From assembly GCA_965223125.1 (NCBI GenBank), contig OZ244984.1, forward strand, positions 248,001 to 312,000: a stretch of 64,000 nt of DNA, read 5' to 3'. A program made the translations under genes and the position numbers. This DNA is from Pacificispira sp965223125. GTDB lineage: Bacteria > Pseudomonadota > Alphaproteobacteria > UBA8366 > Aestuariispiraceae. Positions 43,401 to 51,487 of this stretch are shown in pieces; the stretch's first letter is position 1, and each line of letters opens with the position of its first letter. The notes beneath the pieces are model-generated. The model had not been told where the DNA came from, did no database searches, and worked only from the letters and a program-made list of their open reading frames with translations.

Positions 43401-44115
43401 TGGCGAACGGGTGGACAGGCTGAGCACCACCGGGACATTCGGGGATGCCAAGCATCTCGACCTGCAGTTCCTGCCAACCGGAACAGGTGCGCATAACCTG
43501 TCAATCACGGCGGACGATACCGGCCTTGCCCTGACGGTCGCCGACATAACCGGTCGGCTGCAAGGCGGGACGCTGCGGATTGATGGCACACGCGCCGGGC
43601 CGGATGACCCGATAATCGGAACGGCAGTCCTGCGCGACTTCAGGCTGCTGGAGGCACCGCGGTTGACAAAACTACTGGAAGCGCTTTCCGTCACCGGCAT
43701 GCTCTCCGCCCTCAGTCGCGAAGGACTGCCCTTCAACTTCATGCGGGCGGATTTCAGCCTGACCCCCGATACGCTGACGATACCGGACGCGACCGCACGC
43801 GGCAGTTCCATCGGTGTCACCCTGAAGGGAGAGGTCGACCGGGTTTCGGATACCCTTGATCTGACCGGGGATATCGCGATCTCAGACCTGTTCTCGAAAA
43901 CAATCGGGCAGCTTCCGCTAATCGAATTGCTTGTGGGTGATGGCCTGATCGGCGTCAGTTTCAGGATGACAGGCCCCATCGATGAGCCTGAAGTCACTGT
44001 AAACCCGCTTTCCGTCATCGCGCCCGGCTTCCTGCGCAAGGTTTTCGGGGCCGGTACGGCCACGAACGAACCAGTCCCCGGCAGTCAGGACGCCAATGAC
44101 CAACAGGGCAACTGA
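40477..44115 (+). CDS. AsmA/YhdP-like protein (DUF3971), envelope lipid transport
   Basis: A 1212-aa protein with one N-terminal membrane anchor (about residues 12-34) and a very long periplasmic region. DUF3971-type repeats rich in beta strands occupy most of it, with an AsmA-like C-terminal segment (LLEAPRLTKLLEALSV, DLTGDIAIS). YhdP, TamB and AsmA relatives form hydrophobic-groove bridges that carry phospholipids between the membranes in E. coli. The tail is Pro/Asn/Gln-rich. The first ATG is chosen because no better ribosome-binding site is visible downstream (a second ATG is three codons on). The gene stands alone, divergent from glnE. Confidence 0.85.
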   Translation: MSQMKKRTTRIVLETLVGLFIGLVMLGAVGIYILSRGPVSISALTPMLERAMASEASPYDIKIADTRIVWGGWSRALDVVVTDMRVAEPGKPPIAVLPEVSVGLSLKGVLQRDIRIRSLDILAPDITILRNPDGSLAFSFDQTGLTETPDTAANSTWVPLPKSDGADLIPQSLLDALTGPVSQTGMLSGLRRFRVINAEIRLIDRALSETLWLHSANIVIDRSNAGITAELDGALETPTEQTDLFAALTVRRERREIDFDITFGPLDTDLPIRYLPELVFYLPDLTFSGNIGAVVNFEGVPQSLAVNLESAAGSVDLTASRIGQFPEASIQAEFKNFDTAVWLDGLYEADALVDFLPRVPVTGTAHLILDSQALPAEIEATLTSPLGAITIQAAQPVSGEGLQGAVSFTEIAPDRIGQTAPLLGPLASMTSTISGSGNFVLDRHWNPISGRLDATLSDGTLPTLEDLQYTPPSIESGRIAARFSPSDITGSNAIVLEVLTLDFGGPQLSLNATAMLSPDGLETTFSGLLLDMPMNRLTEFWPEAIAPDPREWVTENIPEADVHQADITADITLLGFDPEALVLNALSGGIEFENAEVHYLRPLTPAESVSGLAEFTATDFTIKVHGGRLQDAILHSGDILISGLDSDLEKIAIDLNLETPLPTALTLLDTEPRRYISRIGLDAGEITGEAIADVRFRFPLLQDLQAEQIVYETDAVLRNLTIPRPELDAIVTGTDLHLALRPGTLHLEGDILIDGTPARAVWRENFDTDTADDQVRMLSVTTRADLSELRRFDLDLVGIAEGPADMTVNYATYVSGAETIDLSADLTDATLTTDPVDWRKQPGTSSKLTLQASMDPTGDIDIHRFLLDGGSDHRIEGTGRAAAGLAPITEATIDALRFGRTDLTGTMQHRDGRYRIALTGTSLDADPFLSDDDDDVRDETPPRTEPRLEITGRFDSVYLGTDDAMNGVDLILDLNGERVDRLSTTGTFGDAKHLDLQFLPTGTGAHNLSITADDTGLALTVADITGRLQGGTLRIDGTRAGPDDPIIGTAVLRDFRLLEAPRLTKLLEALSVTGMLSALSREGLPFNFMRADFSLTPDTLTIPDATARGSSIGVTLKGEVDRVSDTLDLTGDIAISDLFSKTIGQLPLIELLVGDGLIGVSFRMTGPIDEPEVTVNPLSVIAPGFLRKVFGAGTATNEPVPGSQDANDQQGN

Positions 44116-44163
44116 CCCTGCTTTCCGATTGTCAGAATGCTGACCGGGTCATACTCTCCAGCC

Positions 44164-44976
44164 ATGCTGAACGATACTGACATAGCCCAATTTGCCCGCG
44201 ACGGTGCCGTCGTGCTGCGCGGGGCCTTCCGCGACTGGATCGACGTGATCGCCGCCGGGATCGACCAGAACATGGTGGAGCCCGGCCCCTATGCCGCCGA
44301 GAATACGGGAGCGATGGATACCGGTCGGTTCTTTGACGATTATTGCAACTGGGATCGCATTCCGGCCTTCGAGGATGTCATCCGGAATTCCCCTGCCGCC
44401 CCGATTGCCGCGGCGGCCATGGGCTCCTCCACGGCGCAGTTCTTCCATGATCATGTCCTGGTCAAGGAAGCGGGCACGTCCAAGCGGACCCCCTTCCATC
44501 AGGACATCCCCTACTACTTCGTCGATGGGCGGCAGACGGTCAGCATCTGGGTTCCCGTTGATCCTGTCGGGCGTGATGCCTGCCCGCAATTCATCCAAGG
44601 ATCACATCTCTGGGACAAGCTAGTCCTGCCGGTGCGCTGGCTGGACGACAGCGGTTTCTATGCTGACAAGGACGCCTATCTGCCGGTCCCGGATCCAATC
44701 GCGGAGCCGGATCGCTATACCCTGCTGTCCTGGGAGATGGAGCCGGGTGATGCGATCCTGTTTGACTATCGCACCGTCCATGGCGCGCCCGCCAATATGG
44801 GCCCCCGCCGCCGCCGCGCCTTCTCCATGCGCTGGGTTGGGGACGATGCCCGCTATATGGACCGTCCAGGACGCACCTCGCCCCCCTATCCCGGCCATAA
44901 CATGCAGCCGGGGCAGCGATTGCGGGAAGACTGGTTCCCTACCCTCTGGCCGCGACCGGCGGCTGTTCCAGCGTGA
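44164..44976 (+). CDS. Phytanoyl-CoA dioxygenase family (PhyH) Fe(II)/2-oxoglutarate oxygenase
   Basis: A 270-aa non-haem iron oxygenase. The facial triad is His112 and Asp114 (TPFHQDIPYYF) and His206 (DYRTVHGAPAN), followed by an Arg-rich stretch that binds 2-oxoglutarate. PhyH-family members hydroxylate or demethylate small lipids, amino acids and organic sulfur or phosphorus compounds. The start MLNDTDIAQFARDGAVVLRG is the normal PhyH N-terminus; an ATG 27 bp upstream is less likely. It overlaps the next gene by 4 bp (GTGA), so the oxygenase and the cupin form a functional pair. Confidence 0.85.
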   Translation: MLNDTDIAQFARDGAVVLRGAFRDWIDVIAAGIDQNMVEPGPYAAENTGAMDTGRFFDDYCNWDRIPAFEDVIRNSPAAPIAAAAMGSSTAQFFHDHVLVKEAGTSKRTPFHQDIPYYFVDGRQTVSIWVPVDPVGRDACPQFIQGSHLWDKLVLPVRWLDDSGFYADKDAYLPVPDPIAEPDRYTLLSWEMEPGDAILFDYRTVHGAPANMGPRRRRAFSMRWVGDDARYMDRPGRTSPPYPGHNMQPGQRLREDWFPTLWPRPAAVPA

Positions 44977-45605
44977 ACCGGCCCTCCTCCCTGCATCTGA
45001 GCGACTGGAGCGGCAGGCCGAGCGAGCCGGAAACCGCCTTCCTGACAACACTAGCCCATCTGGCCAGATCCGATGGACGCCGATCCTGCCTGAGCCTTGC
45101 CGATGAGATTGAAGCCATCGGCCACGCGCGCCTGCCCTGGAAGCCGAAGAACCAACCCGTCGTCGCGCATCTGGACGCCTGCCTGAAACGGGGACCATCG
45201 GAGACCATCTATCTGCGCGGGGCGATTTCCGATATTCGCAGGAACCTGACCTGGGAGCGTGCGCCCGCCGATCCGGGGCTTTTGGAATTTGCCCGACGTC
45301 ATGCCTTCAGCACCGTCGTGGGCGAGACCGCGCGCATCCCCTCGGATCGCCTCCGCATCGGCCTGATGATAATCGACGCCCATAGCCACTATCCGACGCA
45401 CCGACACGCCGCCGATGAGCTTTACCTGCCGGTATCCGGTATTGCGGCGATGCGGATCGGGGCTGAACCACCCGCCCGCTGGACCGAAGGCCGCTTCCTG
45501 CCCATCCCCGGCAACGCGCCGCACGCGCTGTGGACAGGGGAGCATGCAATTCTTTTCGTATGGGCCTGGCTCGGCGATATTTCGGGGCCGTACCATACCG
45601 GGTAG
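44973..45605 (+). CDS. Cupin of the DMSP-lyase family (DddL/DddQ/DddW type)
   Basis: A 210-aa protein whose C-terminal half is a metal-binding cupin. Tyr140, His143, His145, Glu149, Tyr151 and His184 fall in the Y-x2-H-x-H-x3-E-x-Y ... H pattern of DMSP lyases in this group. The N-terminal half is helical with VVAHLDACL, as in DddQ-like proteins. The family cleaves DMSP to DMS and acrylate with a transition metal. It starts with GTG, inside the stop of the PhyH gene. It could instead be a related cupin acting on a product of that oxygenase. Motif-based assignment; activity is not proven. Confidence 0.68.
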   Translation: MNRPSSLHLSDWSGRPSEPETAFLTTLAHLARSDGRRSCLSLADEIEAIGHARLPWKPKNQPVVAHLDACLKRGPSETIYLRGAISDIRRNLTWERAPADPGLLEFARRHAFSTVVGETARIPSDRLRIGLMIIDAHSHYPTHRHAADELYLPVSGIAAMRIGAEPPARWTEGRFLPIPGNAPHALWTGEHAILFVWAWLGDISGPYHTG

Positions 45606-45664
45606 CACTTTACCCTTGGAGAGCGGGTCTCTATATCCCCCGTATGGACATGAAAGGGAGACTC

Positions 45665-46084
45665 ATGGCGCGCACGATCGACGATCTGGTGGAGGATTTC
45701 GAACTCTTCGAGGATTGGGAAGAGCGTTACCGCTATATCGTCGATCTGGGCAAGAAGCTGCCGCCGATGCCCGATGACGAGAAGATCGAGGATAACAAGG
45801 TGCGCGGCTGCATGTCCCAGGTCTGGATCACCTGCCAGCCCGAGACGGCGGGCGACGACACGATCTTAAGCTTCCGTGCCGACAGTGATGCCTTCATCGT
45901 CAAGGGGCTGATCGCAATCCTGCTCGAACTCTATTCCGGGCAAAAACCGCAGGATATCCTCGCCGTCGATGCGACTGAGGCCCTGACCCGCCTCGGCCTG
46001 GAAAGTCACCTCTCCCCCAACCGCCGCAACGGCTTCGTCGCCATGGTGGACCGCATCCGGAAGGAAGCCCAGACGCGGGCGTGA
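45665..46084 (+). CDS. sufE: Sulfur acceptor protein SufE
   Basis: A 139-aa cytosolic protein that takes persulfide sulfur from the SufS cysteine desulfurase for Fe-S cluster assembly. The acceptor Cys49 is in VRGCMSQVW, and DWEERYRYIVDLGKKLPPM and LSPNRRNGF are family landmarks. The start is the ATG after AAAGGGAGACTC; the open frame runs upstream over the end of the cupin gene without family sequence. No other suf gene is in the window, as is common for solitary sufE in alphaproteobacteria. Confidence 0.93.
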   Translation: MARTIDDLVEDFELFEDWEERYRYIVDLGKKLPPMPDDEKIEDNKVRGCMSQVWITCQPETAGDDTILSFRADSDAFIVKGLIAILLELYSGQKPQDILAVDATEALTRLGLESHLSPNRRNGFVAMVDRIRKEAQTRA

Positions 46085-46114
46085 CGAAGCCGGGCACTCG
46101 ATCCCGTTGCGCCG

Positions 46115-47254
46115 TCACTGCATCCCCTGCTGTGCCTGCCAGTTGCGGGCGAAATCGGACAGGCGGATGGGTTTGCGCTGGCGGCCCCAGGTGCCGGGAT
46201 GCGTCTCGAACCGACCTGCTATCACGGTGCCGCAGCCGGTGCAGTGCCCGCCCTGGCCGATCTTCCAGTCGGTGAGCTGGTGCCAGTCCCGCCCGATCAC
46301 CTTCTCGCCGCAACCGGGGCAATAGGTAGAGCCGGTCGGTTCGTGATGGATATTACCGGTATAGACATGGTGCAAGCCGTTTTTACGCCCGATCTTCCAG
46401 GCCCGCAGCAAGGTTTCCGGCGGTGTGCGCGGTGTGTCCATCATCTTGTAATCGGGATGGAAAGCAGTGAAATGCAGCGGCACGTCGGGGCCGAGTTCGC
46501 CCGCGACCCACTGCGTCAACGCCTCGATCTCCGCCTCACCGTCGTTCTGGCCCGGAATCAGCAGCGTCGTCAGTTCCAGCCAGATCTTGCGCTCATGCAC
46601 CAGATACAGGGCAGTTTCCTTCACCGATTCCAGCGACGCTGTGCAGAGTTTGCGATAGAAATCCTCGGTGAATGCCTTCAGGTCCAGATTGACCGCATCC
46701 ATGCTGCCAAAGAATTCCTCGCGCGCCTTCTCCTTCACATAACCCGCCGTGACCGCAACATTGGCGATCCCCGACTCTCGGCAGGCGGCGGCGACATCGA
46801 CCGCATATTCCAGGAAGATCACCGGGTCGTTATAGGTATAGGCGACGGATCGGCATCCGGTCTGCTGCGCGGCGGCGGCAATCGCGCCTGGCGGCGCCCG
46901 ATCCATCAGCCGGTCCATCTGGCGGCTCTTGGAGATATCCCAGTTCTGGCAGAACTTGCAGGTCAGATTGCAGCCCGCCGTCCCGAAGCTCAGCACCGGC
47001 GTGCCGGGCAGGAAGTGGTTCAACGGCTTCTTCTCGATGGGGTCAATGCAATAGCCCGATGCCCGGCCATAGGTCGTCAGCACCAGTTCATCACCGCGCC
47101 GCGCCCGAACGAAGCACAGCCCACGCTGACCATCATGCAGTTTGCATTCGCGCGGACAGATATCACAGCGAATCCGCCCGTCCTCCAGCGCCTGCCAATG
47201 CCGCGCGAGATGACCGTCGATTTCATCATCGGGGACTGTCACGCCTTCTGTCAT
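46115..47254 (-). CDS. AmmeMemoRadiSam system radical SAM enzyme
   Basis: A 379-aa radical SAM protein. The [4Fe-4S] site is Cys95, Cys99 and Cys102 (GCNLTCKFCQNWDISK). An N-terminal CDICPRECKLHDGQRGLC and a C-terminal pair of CxxC ribbons (YCPGCGEKV, HCTGCGTVI) are extra metal sites typical of this subfamily. It belongs with Memo and AMMECR1 proteins in one conserved trio whose reaction is unknown. The other two genes lie divergent 380 bp away, across a dispersed repeat. It is convergent with sufE. Confidence 0.9.
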   Translation of the reverse strand: MTEGVTVPDDEIDGHLARHWQALEDGRIRCDICPRECKLHDGQRGLCFVRARRGDELVLTTYGRASGYCIDPIEKKPLNHFLPGTPVLSFGTAGCNLTCKFCQNWDISKSRQMDRLMDRAPPGAIAAAAQQTGCRSVAYTYNDPVIFLEYAVDVAAACRESGIANVAVTAGYVKEKAREEFFGSMDAVNLDLKAFTEDFYRKLCTASLESVKETALYLVHERKIWLELTTLLIPGQNDGEAEIEALTQWVAGELGPDVPLHFTAFHPDYKMMDTPRTPPETLLRAWKIGRKNGLHHVYTGNIHHEPTGSTYCPGCGEKVIGRDWHQLTDWKIGQGGHCTGCGTVIAGRFETHPGTWGRQRKPIRLSDFARNWQAQQGMQ

Positions 47255-47419
47255 GGATCCACACTATCATGAAATGCAGCAAAGGGGACCGGCACGGTTC
47301 ACCAAACGCCAGAACCGGGTTACGATAGGGCCAATTTCGAGTGGGCGAACTCGTCTGAGATGGCGCATTCGCCGAAATGGTAGAGTTTTCAACGCTGGAA
47401 GTGGAAATCGAAGTATCCG

Positions 47420-47525
47420 AAAACGTCGTCTCCCCGGAAGACGCAACGCGGCTGTCCGGGGCCCAGAGCAACTGGCAGGGAGCCAGACCCGCCACTCTAG
47501 ACTCCCGCCTTCGCGGGAGTGACGA
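47420..47525 (-). repeat. Dispersed two-hairpin intergenic repeat, copy B
   Basis: On the minus strand this matches copy A at 67-161 with both hairpins kept: an ACTCCCGC/GCGGGAGT 8-bp stem (47501-47508 with 47513-47520), then a CCCCGGA/TCCGGGG stem. The spacer is about 5-10 bp longer than in copy A. The rest of the 380-bp gap between the radical SAM gene and memo holds no other feature I can identify beyond the expected divergent promoters. Confidence 0.75.
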
Positions 47526-47633
47526 TAAGGGTTCCTGTCATTACCGCTTCCAGCATCGACGTACCGAAACAACGAATAGTGGACTCAAGCGAACGCACGA
47601 TGCTCTGATCCCCATCAATGGAAAGGCAGAACC

Positions 47634-48443
47634 ATGGCGCTGATCCGCCCTCCGGCGATTGCCGGGACATTCTATCCAAAAGACCCGGCCGGGCTTTACG
47701 AGACCGTCCGGGGCTTTCTGGCCCAGGCCGAACCCCACTCGGGAGCACCCCAACTGGAAACACCCGCACCCAAAGCGATCATCGCGCCGCATGCGGGCTA
47801 TGTCTATTCCGGGGCCTGTGCTGGAAAGGCCTATGCCCGGCTGAAACCACTGGGCGAGACGGTGACGCGGATCGTGCTGCTGGGGCCGTGTCACCGGATC
47901 GCGGTGCGGGGGCTTGCCACTTCCAGCGCAGATTACTGGGAGACCCCGCTGGGCGCGATGCCGCTGGACCGCGCGGCGCTGGACGGGCTGGCCGATCTGC
48001 CGCAGGTCGTCACCCATGACGCGACCCATCAGCGGGAACACAGTCTGGAGGTCCATCTGCCCTTCCTGCAAGTCTGCTTCCCGAAGGCACATCTGGTTCC
48101 CTTCGCCGTCGGCGAGGCCAGCGCGGACGAGGTGGCCGAGGTACTCACTCGACTTTGGGGTGGGGCGGAAACGCGGATCGTGATCTCGACCGATCTCAGC
48201 CATTTCCTGGATTACGAGACCTGCAGTGCACTGGATCGCAAAACTGCCGAGGCGGTGGAACGCCTGGACCATGGCGCCATCGAGCGCGATCAGGCCTGCG
48301 GGCGGGTGCCGATGTCCGGCCTGCTGCATCTGGCTCACGCGCGGGGGATGCGGATCGAGCGGGTCGGGCTGCTCAATTCCGGCGATACGGCGGGTGACAA
48401 GGCGCGGGTCGTCGGCTATGGCAGTTGGGCGCTGTACGAATGA
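47634..48443 (+). CDS. AmmeMemoRadiSam system protein B (Memo family)
   Basis: A 269-aa Memo-family protein, with a fold related to extradiol dioxygenases. Recognisable blocks are IAGTFYPKDPAGL, IIAPHAGYVYSGACAGKAY, LLGPCHRI, the EHSLEVHLPFL segment and STDLSHFLDY, and the C-terminal CGRVPMSGLL. The His and Cys positions match those proposed to bind metal in MEMO1. It overlaps the AMMECR1 gene by 4 bp (ATGA). The reaction is unknown; it is the structural partner of the radical SAM enzyme in this conserved trio. Confidence 0.92.
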   Translation: MALIRPPAIAGTFYPKDPAGLYETVRGFLAQAEPHSGAPQLETPAPKAIIAPHAGYVYSGACAGKAYARLKPLGETVTRIVLLGPCHRIAVRGLATSSADYWETPLGAMPLDRAALDGLADLPQVVTHDATHQREHSLEVHLPFLQVCFPKAHLVPFAVGEASADEVAEVLTRLWGGAETRIVISTDLSHFLDYETCSALDRKTAEAVERLDHGAIERDQACGRVPMSGLLHLAHARGMRIERVGLLNSGDTAGDKARVVGYGSWALYE

Positions 48444-49030
48444 CCACACCAACTCCCGCTGCATCCCCTGCCGAATTCCCGACCGAGCAGGACCGCGCCC
48501 GAATGCTCGATATCGTCAAGCGAACCCTGGCCTATGGCCTCACCCATGGCAAACCGCCCGAGGTCGATCTGAAGAGCTTCCCGGACGCCCTGACGCGGCC
48601 CGGCGCGACGTTCGTCACGGTCGAGAAATCCGGCAGGCTGCGCGGTTGCATCGGAACATTGCAGGCGCATCGCCCGCTGATCACCGAACTGGTGGAAAAC
48701 GCCTTCCGCGCCGGATTCAAGGACCCCCGCTTCCCACCGCTGACGCGGGACGAGATGCACCTGATCTCCTGGTCGATCTCGATCCTGAGCGAACCGGAGG
48801 TCATGCTGTTCCGCGACGAGGCCGACCTGCTCTCGCAACTGAAACCGGGGATCGACGGGTTGATCCTCCAGGACGGGTCTCGCCGCGCCACCTTCCTGCC
48901 CCAGGTCTGGGAGCAGCTCCCCGACCCGAAAACCTTCCTCGCCCACCTGAAACGCAAGGCAGGCCTCCCTCCTGACCACTGGTCCGAGGCACTCACCGTA
49001 CAGCGCTATCGGGTGGAGAAGGTGGGGTAA
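48440..49030 (+). CDS. AmmeMemoRadiSam system protein A (AMMECR1 domain)
   Basis: A 196-aa AMMECR1-domain protein with the hallmark SGRLRGCIGTL loop. FVTVEKSGRLRG precedes it, the FRAGFKDPRFPPLTRDE segment follows, and GLILQDGSRRATFLPQVWEQL is near the end. It starts inside the memo stop codon (ATGA), so it is coupled to it. No catalytic role is established for AMMECR1 proteins. Presence with Memo and the radical SAM enzyme defines the complete system. Confidence 0.92.
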   Translation: MTTPTPAASPAEFPTEQDRARMLDIVKRTLAYGLTHGKPPEVDLKSFPDALTRPGATFVTVEKSGRLRGCIGTLQAHRPLITELVENAFRAGFKDPRFPPLTRDEMHLISWSISILSEPEVMLFRDEADLLSQLKPGIDGLILQDGSRRATFLPQVWEQLPDPKTFLAHLKRKAGLPPDHWSEALTVQRYRVEKVG

Positions 49031-49132
49031 TGCGATAGCGATCATCCGACCAACCTCCGCATGATTGACCCTTCCGGCTGCGGCTCTATGATCCGTCCGG
49101 CGCGACATTGTTTTTCTGGAGACATCTCGATA

Positions 49133-51487
49133 ATGGCGAAATTTGGTATCGGACAGCCGATCCGACGGGTGGAGGATGTGCAACTGCTGACCGGGGGCGG
49201 GCAGTATACCGCTGATGTCTCCTGGCCGGGTCAGACCTATGGCATTGCCGTGCGCTCGCCCTATGCCCATGCCCGGATTCTGTCCCTGGATATCGATGAG
49301 GCGAAGGCGGCACCGGGTGTGCTGGATGTGTTTACCGGGGCTGATATGCGGGCAGCCGGGATCGGGCCGATGCCCGCCAATATCGTGGTGACCCAGCCTG
49401 ACGGATCGCCGATGGTGCATCCACCGCGCCACGCGCTGGCGGTGGACAAGGTGCTGCATGTCGGCGACCCCGTCGCCTTCGTGATCGCCGAGACACTGGA
49501 TCAGGCGCGCGATGCGGCGGAACTGGTGATGGTGGATTACGAGGACCTGCCCGCCACTACCGATACCGATCTGGCAGACCAGCCCGGCGCACCACAAATC
49601 CATCCGGAAGCGCCGGACAACCGCAGTTTCACCTGGGAATTCGGCGATGCGGCGGCCACGGCGGCGGGCATGGACAAGGCTGTCCATACGATCCACCTGA
49701 AACTAATCAACAACCGCATCATCGTCAATGCGATGGAGCCCCGCGCGGCCATCGGCAACTACGAAGGTGATGCGGAAACCGGGCGCTATACGCTGCACAC
49801 CCCGACCCAGGGCGTGCATTCCGTCCAGCGGCAACTGGCGCAGGATGTCTTCGGGGTCGATGCCAGTCGGATGCGCATCCAGACCGGCCATGTCGGTGGC
49901 GGATTCGGCATGAAGATCTTCCTCTACCCGGAGCAGTTGTGCGTGCTGTTCGGCGCGCGGCGGATCGGACGACCGGTGAAATGGGTGGCCGAGCGGTCCT
50001 ATGACGGCTTCACCACCGACAAGCAGGGCCGCGATCATGTCAGCGAGATCGCGCTCGGCCTGGATGCCGATCTTAAATTCACCGGCCTGCGCATCCGCAT
50101 GAAGGCGGCGATGGGGGCGTATCTGTCCGGCTTTCAGGCCTTCATCCCGACCATGGCAAGCGCGAAGATGTATGCCGGTGTCTATACCGTTCCGGCGGTG
50201 CATCTGACCGTGGATGGGCTGTTCACCAATACCACGCCGGTCGATGCCTATCGCGGGGCCGGACGGCCAGAAGCGGCCTATCTGCTGGAGCGGCTGATCG
50301 ACAAGGCAGCGCATGATCTGGGCGTCGATCCGGTCGATCTTCGCAAGCGTAACTACATTCCGGCTGTGGCGATGCCCTACCAGACGCCGGTCGGCCCGAT
50401 CTATGATTCCGGCGATTTCGCACGGCTGACCGATCTGGCGCTGCACCGTGCCGACCGTGCCGGGTTCGAGGCCCGGCGCAAGCAATCCGAGGCACAGGGC
50501 AAGCTGCGCGGCCTCGGCATGGCCTATTACATCGAATGCTGCGGGGCCGGTCCTGGTGAGCAGGCCGATATGCGCGTCGATGCCGGTGGCAATGTGACGC
50601 TCTATATCGGGACCCAGGACAATGGCCAGGGTCACCAGACGGCCTATAAGCAGATCATCTCCAACCGGCTTGGCCTCGACCTAGAGCGCATCACCGTGAT
50701 CCAGGGCGATACCGATCTGGTGGAGCGCGGCGGCGGCACCGGCGGTTCCCGCTCCATTCCCGAAGGCGGCGTCGCGGTGCGTGATGCGACCGAGGGCGTG
50801 GTCGAGAAGGGAAAGATCGTCGCCAGTGTGCTGCTGGAAACCGCCGCGGGCGATATCGACTATGCCGACGGACAGTTCACCGTCATCGGCACCGACCGGT
50901 CCGTCCCCTTCGAGGAGGTCGCCCGCGCGGCGCATGACCCGACGTTGCTGCCGGTCGGAACGGACCCCGGCCTGGACGTGAAGGCGCGGCATAAGGCGGA
51001 AGCACAGACCTATCCCAATGGCTGCCATGTCTGCGAGATGGAGATTGATCCGGAAACCGGCGAGGCGGTGATCCAGCGCTATACCGTGGTTGACGATTTC
51101 GGCACCGTGGTGAACCCGCTGATGCTGGCCGGGCAGGTCCATGGCGGCATCGGCCAGGGGCTGGGCCAGTCGATGATGGAAGAGACAATCTACGATCCGG
51201 AAACCGGGCAGCTGCTCAGCGGTTCCTTCATGGATTACTGCATGCCGCGCGCGGATACGGTGCCGGAGATCGACTTCACCTATGTCGATGACATTCCCTG
51301 TACCACCAATCCGCTGGGCATCAAGGGCGCTGGGGAAGCAGGGGCAATCGGTGCGCCACCCGCCTCCATCAATGCGATCGTCGATGCGCTGAAACCGCTG
51401 GGGATTCATCATATCGACATGCCCGCAACCCAGCACCGGATCTGGCAAGTGATCCAAGCGGCGCGTGCAGCGAAGGCGGCAGAATGA
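49133..51487 (+). CDS. Xanthine dehydrogenase/aerobic CODH family molybdenum-binding subunit, form II CoxL-like
   Basis: A 784-aa molybdopterin-cytosine-dinucleotide-binding large subunit. The active-site loop is AYRGAGR (about residue 371), the form-II type, unlike the AYxCSFR of true CO dehydrogenase. The Moco-binding GHVGGGFGMK and the catalytic Glu in KGAGEAGAIG (about 732) are present. The start is MAKFGIGQPIRRVED, after GGAG; the longer frame adds 24 residues. The FAD and 2Fe-2S subunits are not adjacent, so partners must be elsewhere or it is an orphan. It overlaps cysQ by 4 bp (ATGA). The substrate is unknown (an aldehyde or N-heterocycle). Confidence 0.9.
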   Translation: MAKFGIGQPIRRVEDVQLLTGGGQYTADVSWPGQTYGIAVRSPYAHARILSLDIDEAKAAPGVLDVFTGADMRAAGIGPMPANIVVTQPDGSPMVHPPRHALAVDKVLHVGDPVAFVIAETLDQARDAAELVMVDYEDLPATTDTDLADQPGAPQIHPEAPDNRSFTWEFGDAAATAAGMDKAVHTIHLKLINNRIIVNAMEPRAAIGNYEGDAETGRYTLHTPTQGVHSVQRQLAQDVFGVDASRMRIQTGHVGGGFGMKIFLYPEQLCVLFGARRIGRPVKWVAERSYDGFTTDKQGRDHVSEIALGLDADLKFTGLRIRMKAAMGAYLSGFQAFIPTMASAKMYAGVYTVPAVHLTVDGLFTNTTPVDAYRGAGRPEAAYLLERLIDKAAHDLGVDPVDLRKRNYIPAVAMPYQTPVGPIYDSGDFARLTDLALHRADRAGFEARRKQSEAQGKLRGLGMAYYIECCGAGPGEQADMRVDAGGNVTLYIGTQDNGQGHQTAYKQIISNRLGLDLERITVIQGDTDLVERGGGTGGSRSIPEGGVAVRDATEGVVEKGKIVASVLLETAAGDIDYADGQFTVIGTDRSVPFEEVARAAHDPTLLPVGTDPGLDVKARHKAEAQTYPNGCHVCEMEIDPETGEAVIQRYTVVDDFGTVVNPLMLAGQVHGGIGQGLGQSMMEETIYDPETGQLLSGSFMDYCMPRADTVPEIDFTYVDDIPCTTNPLGIKGAGEAGAIGAPPASINAIVDALKPLGIHHIDMPATQHRIWQVIQAARAAKAAE

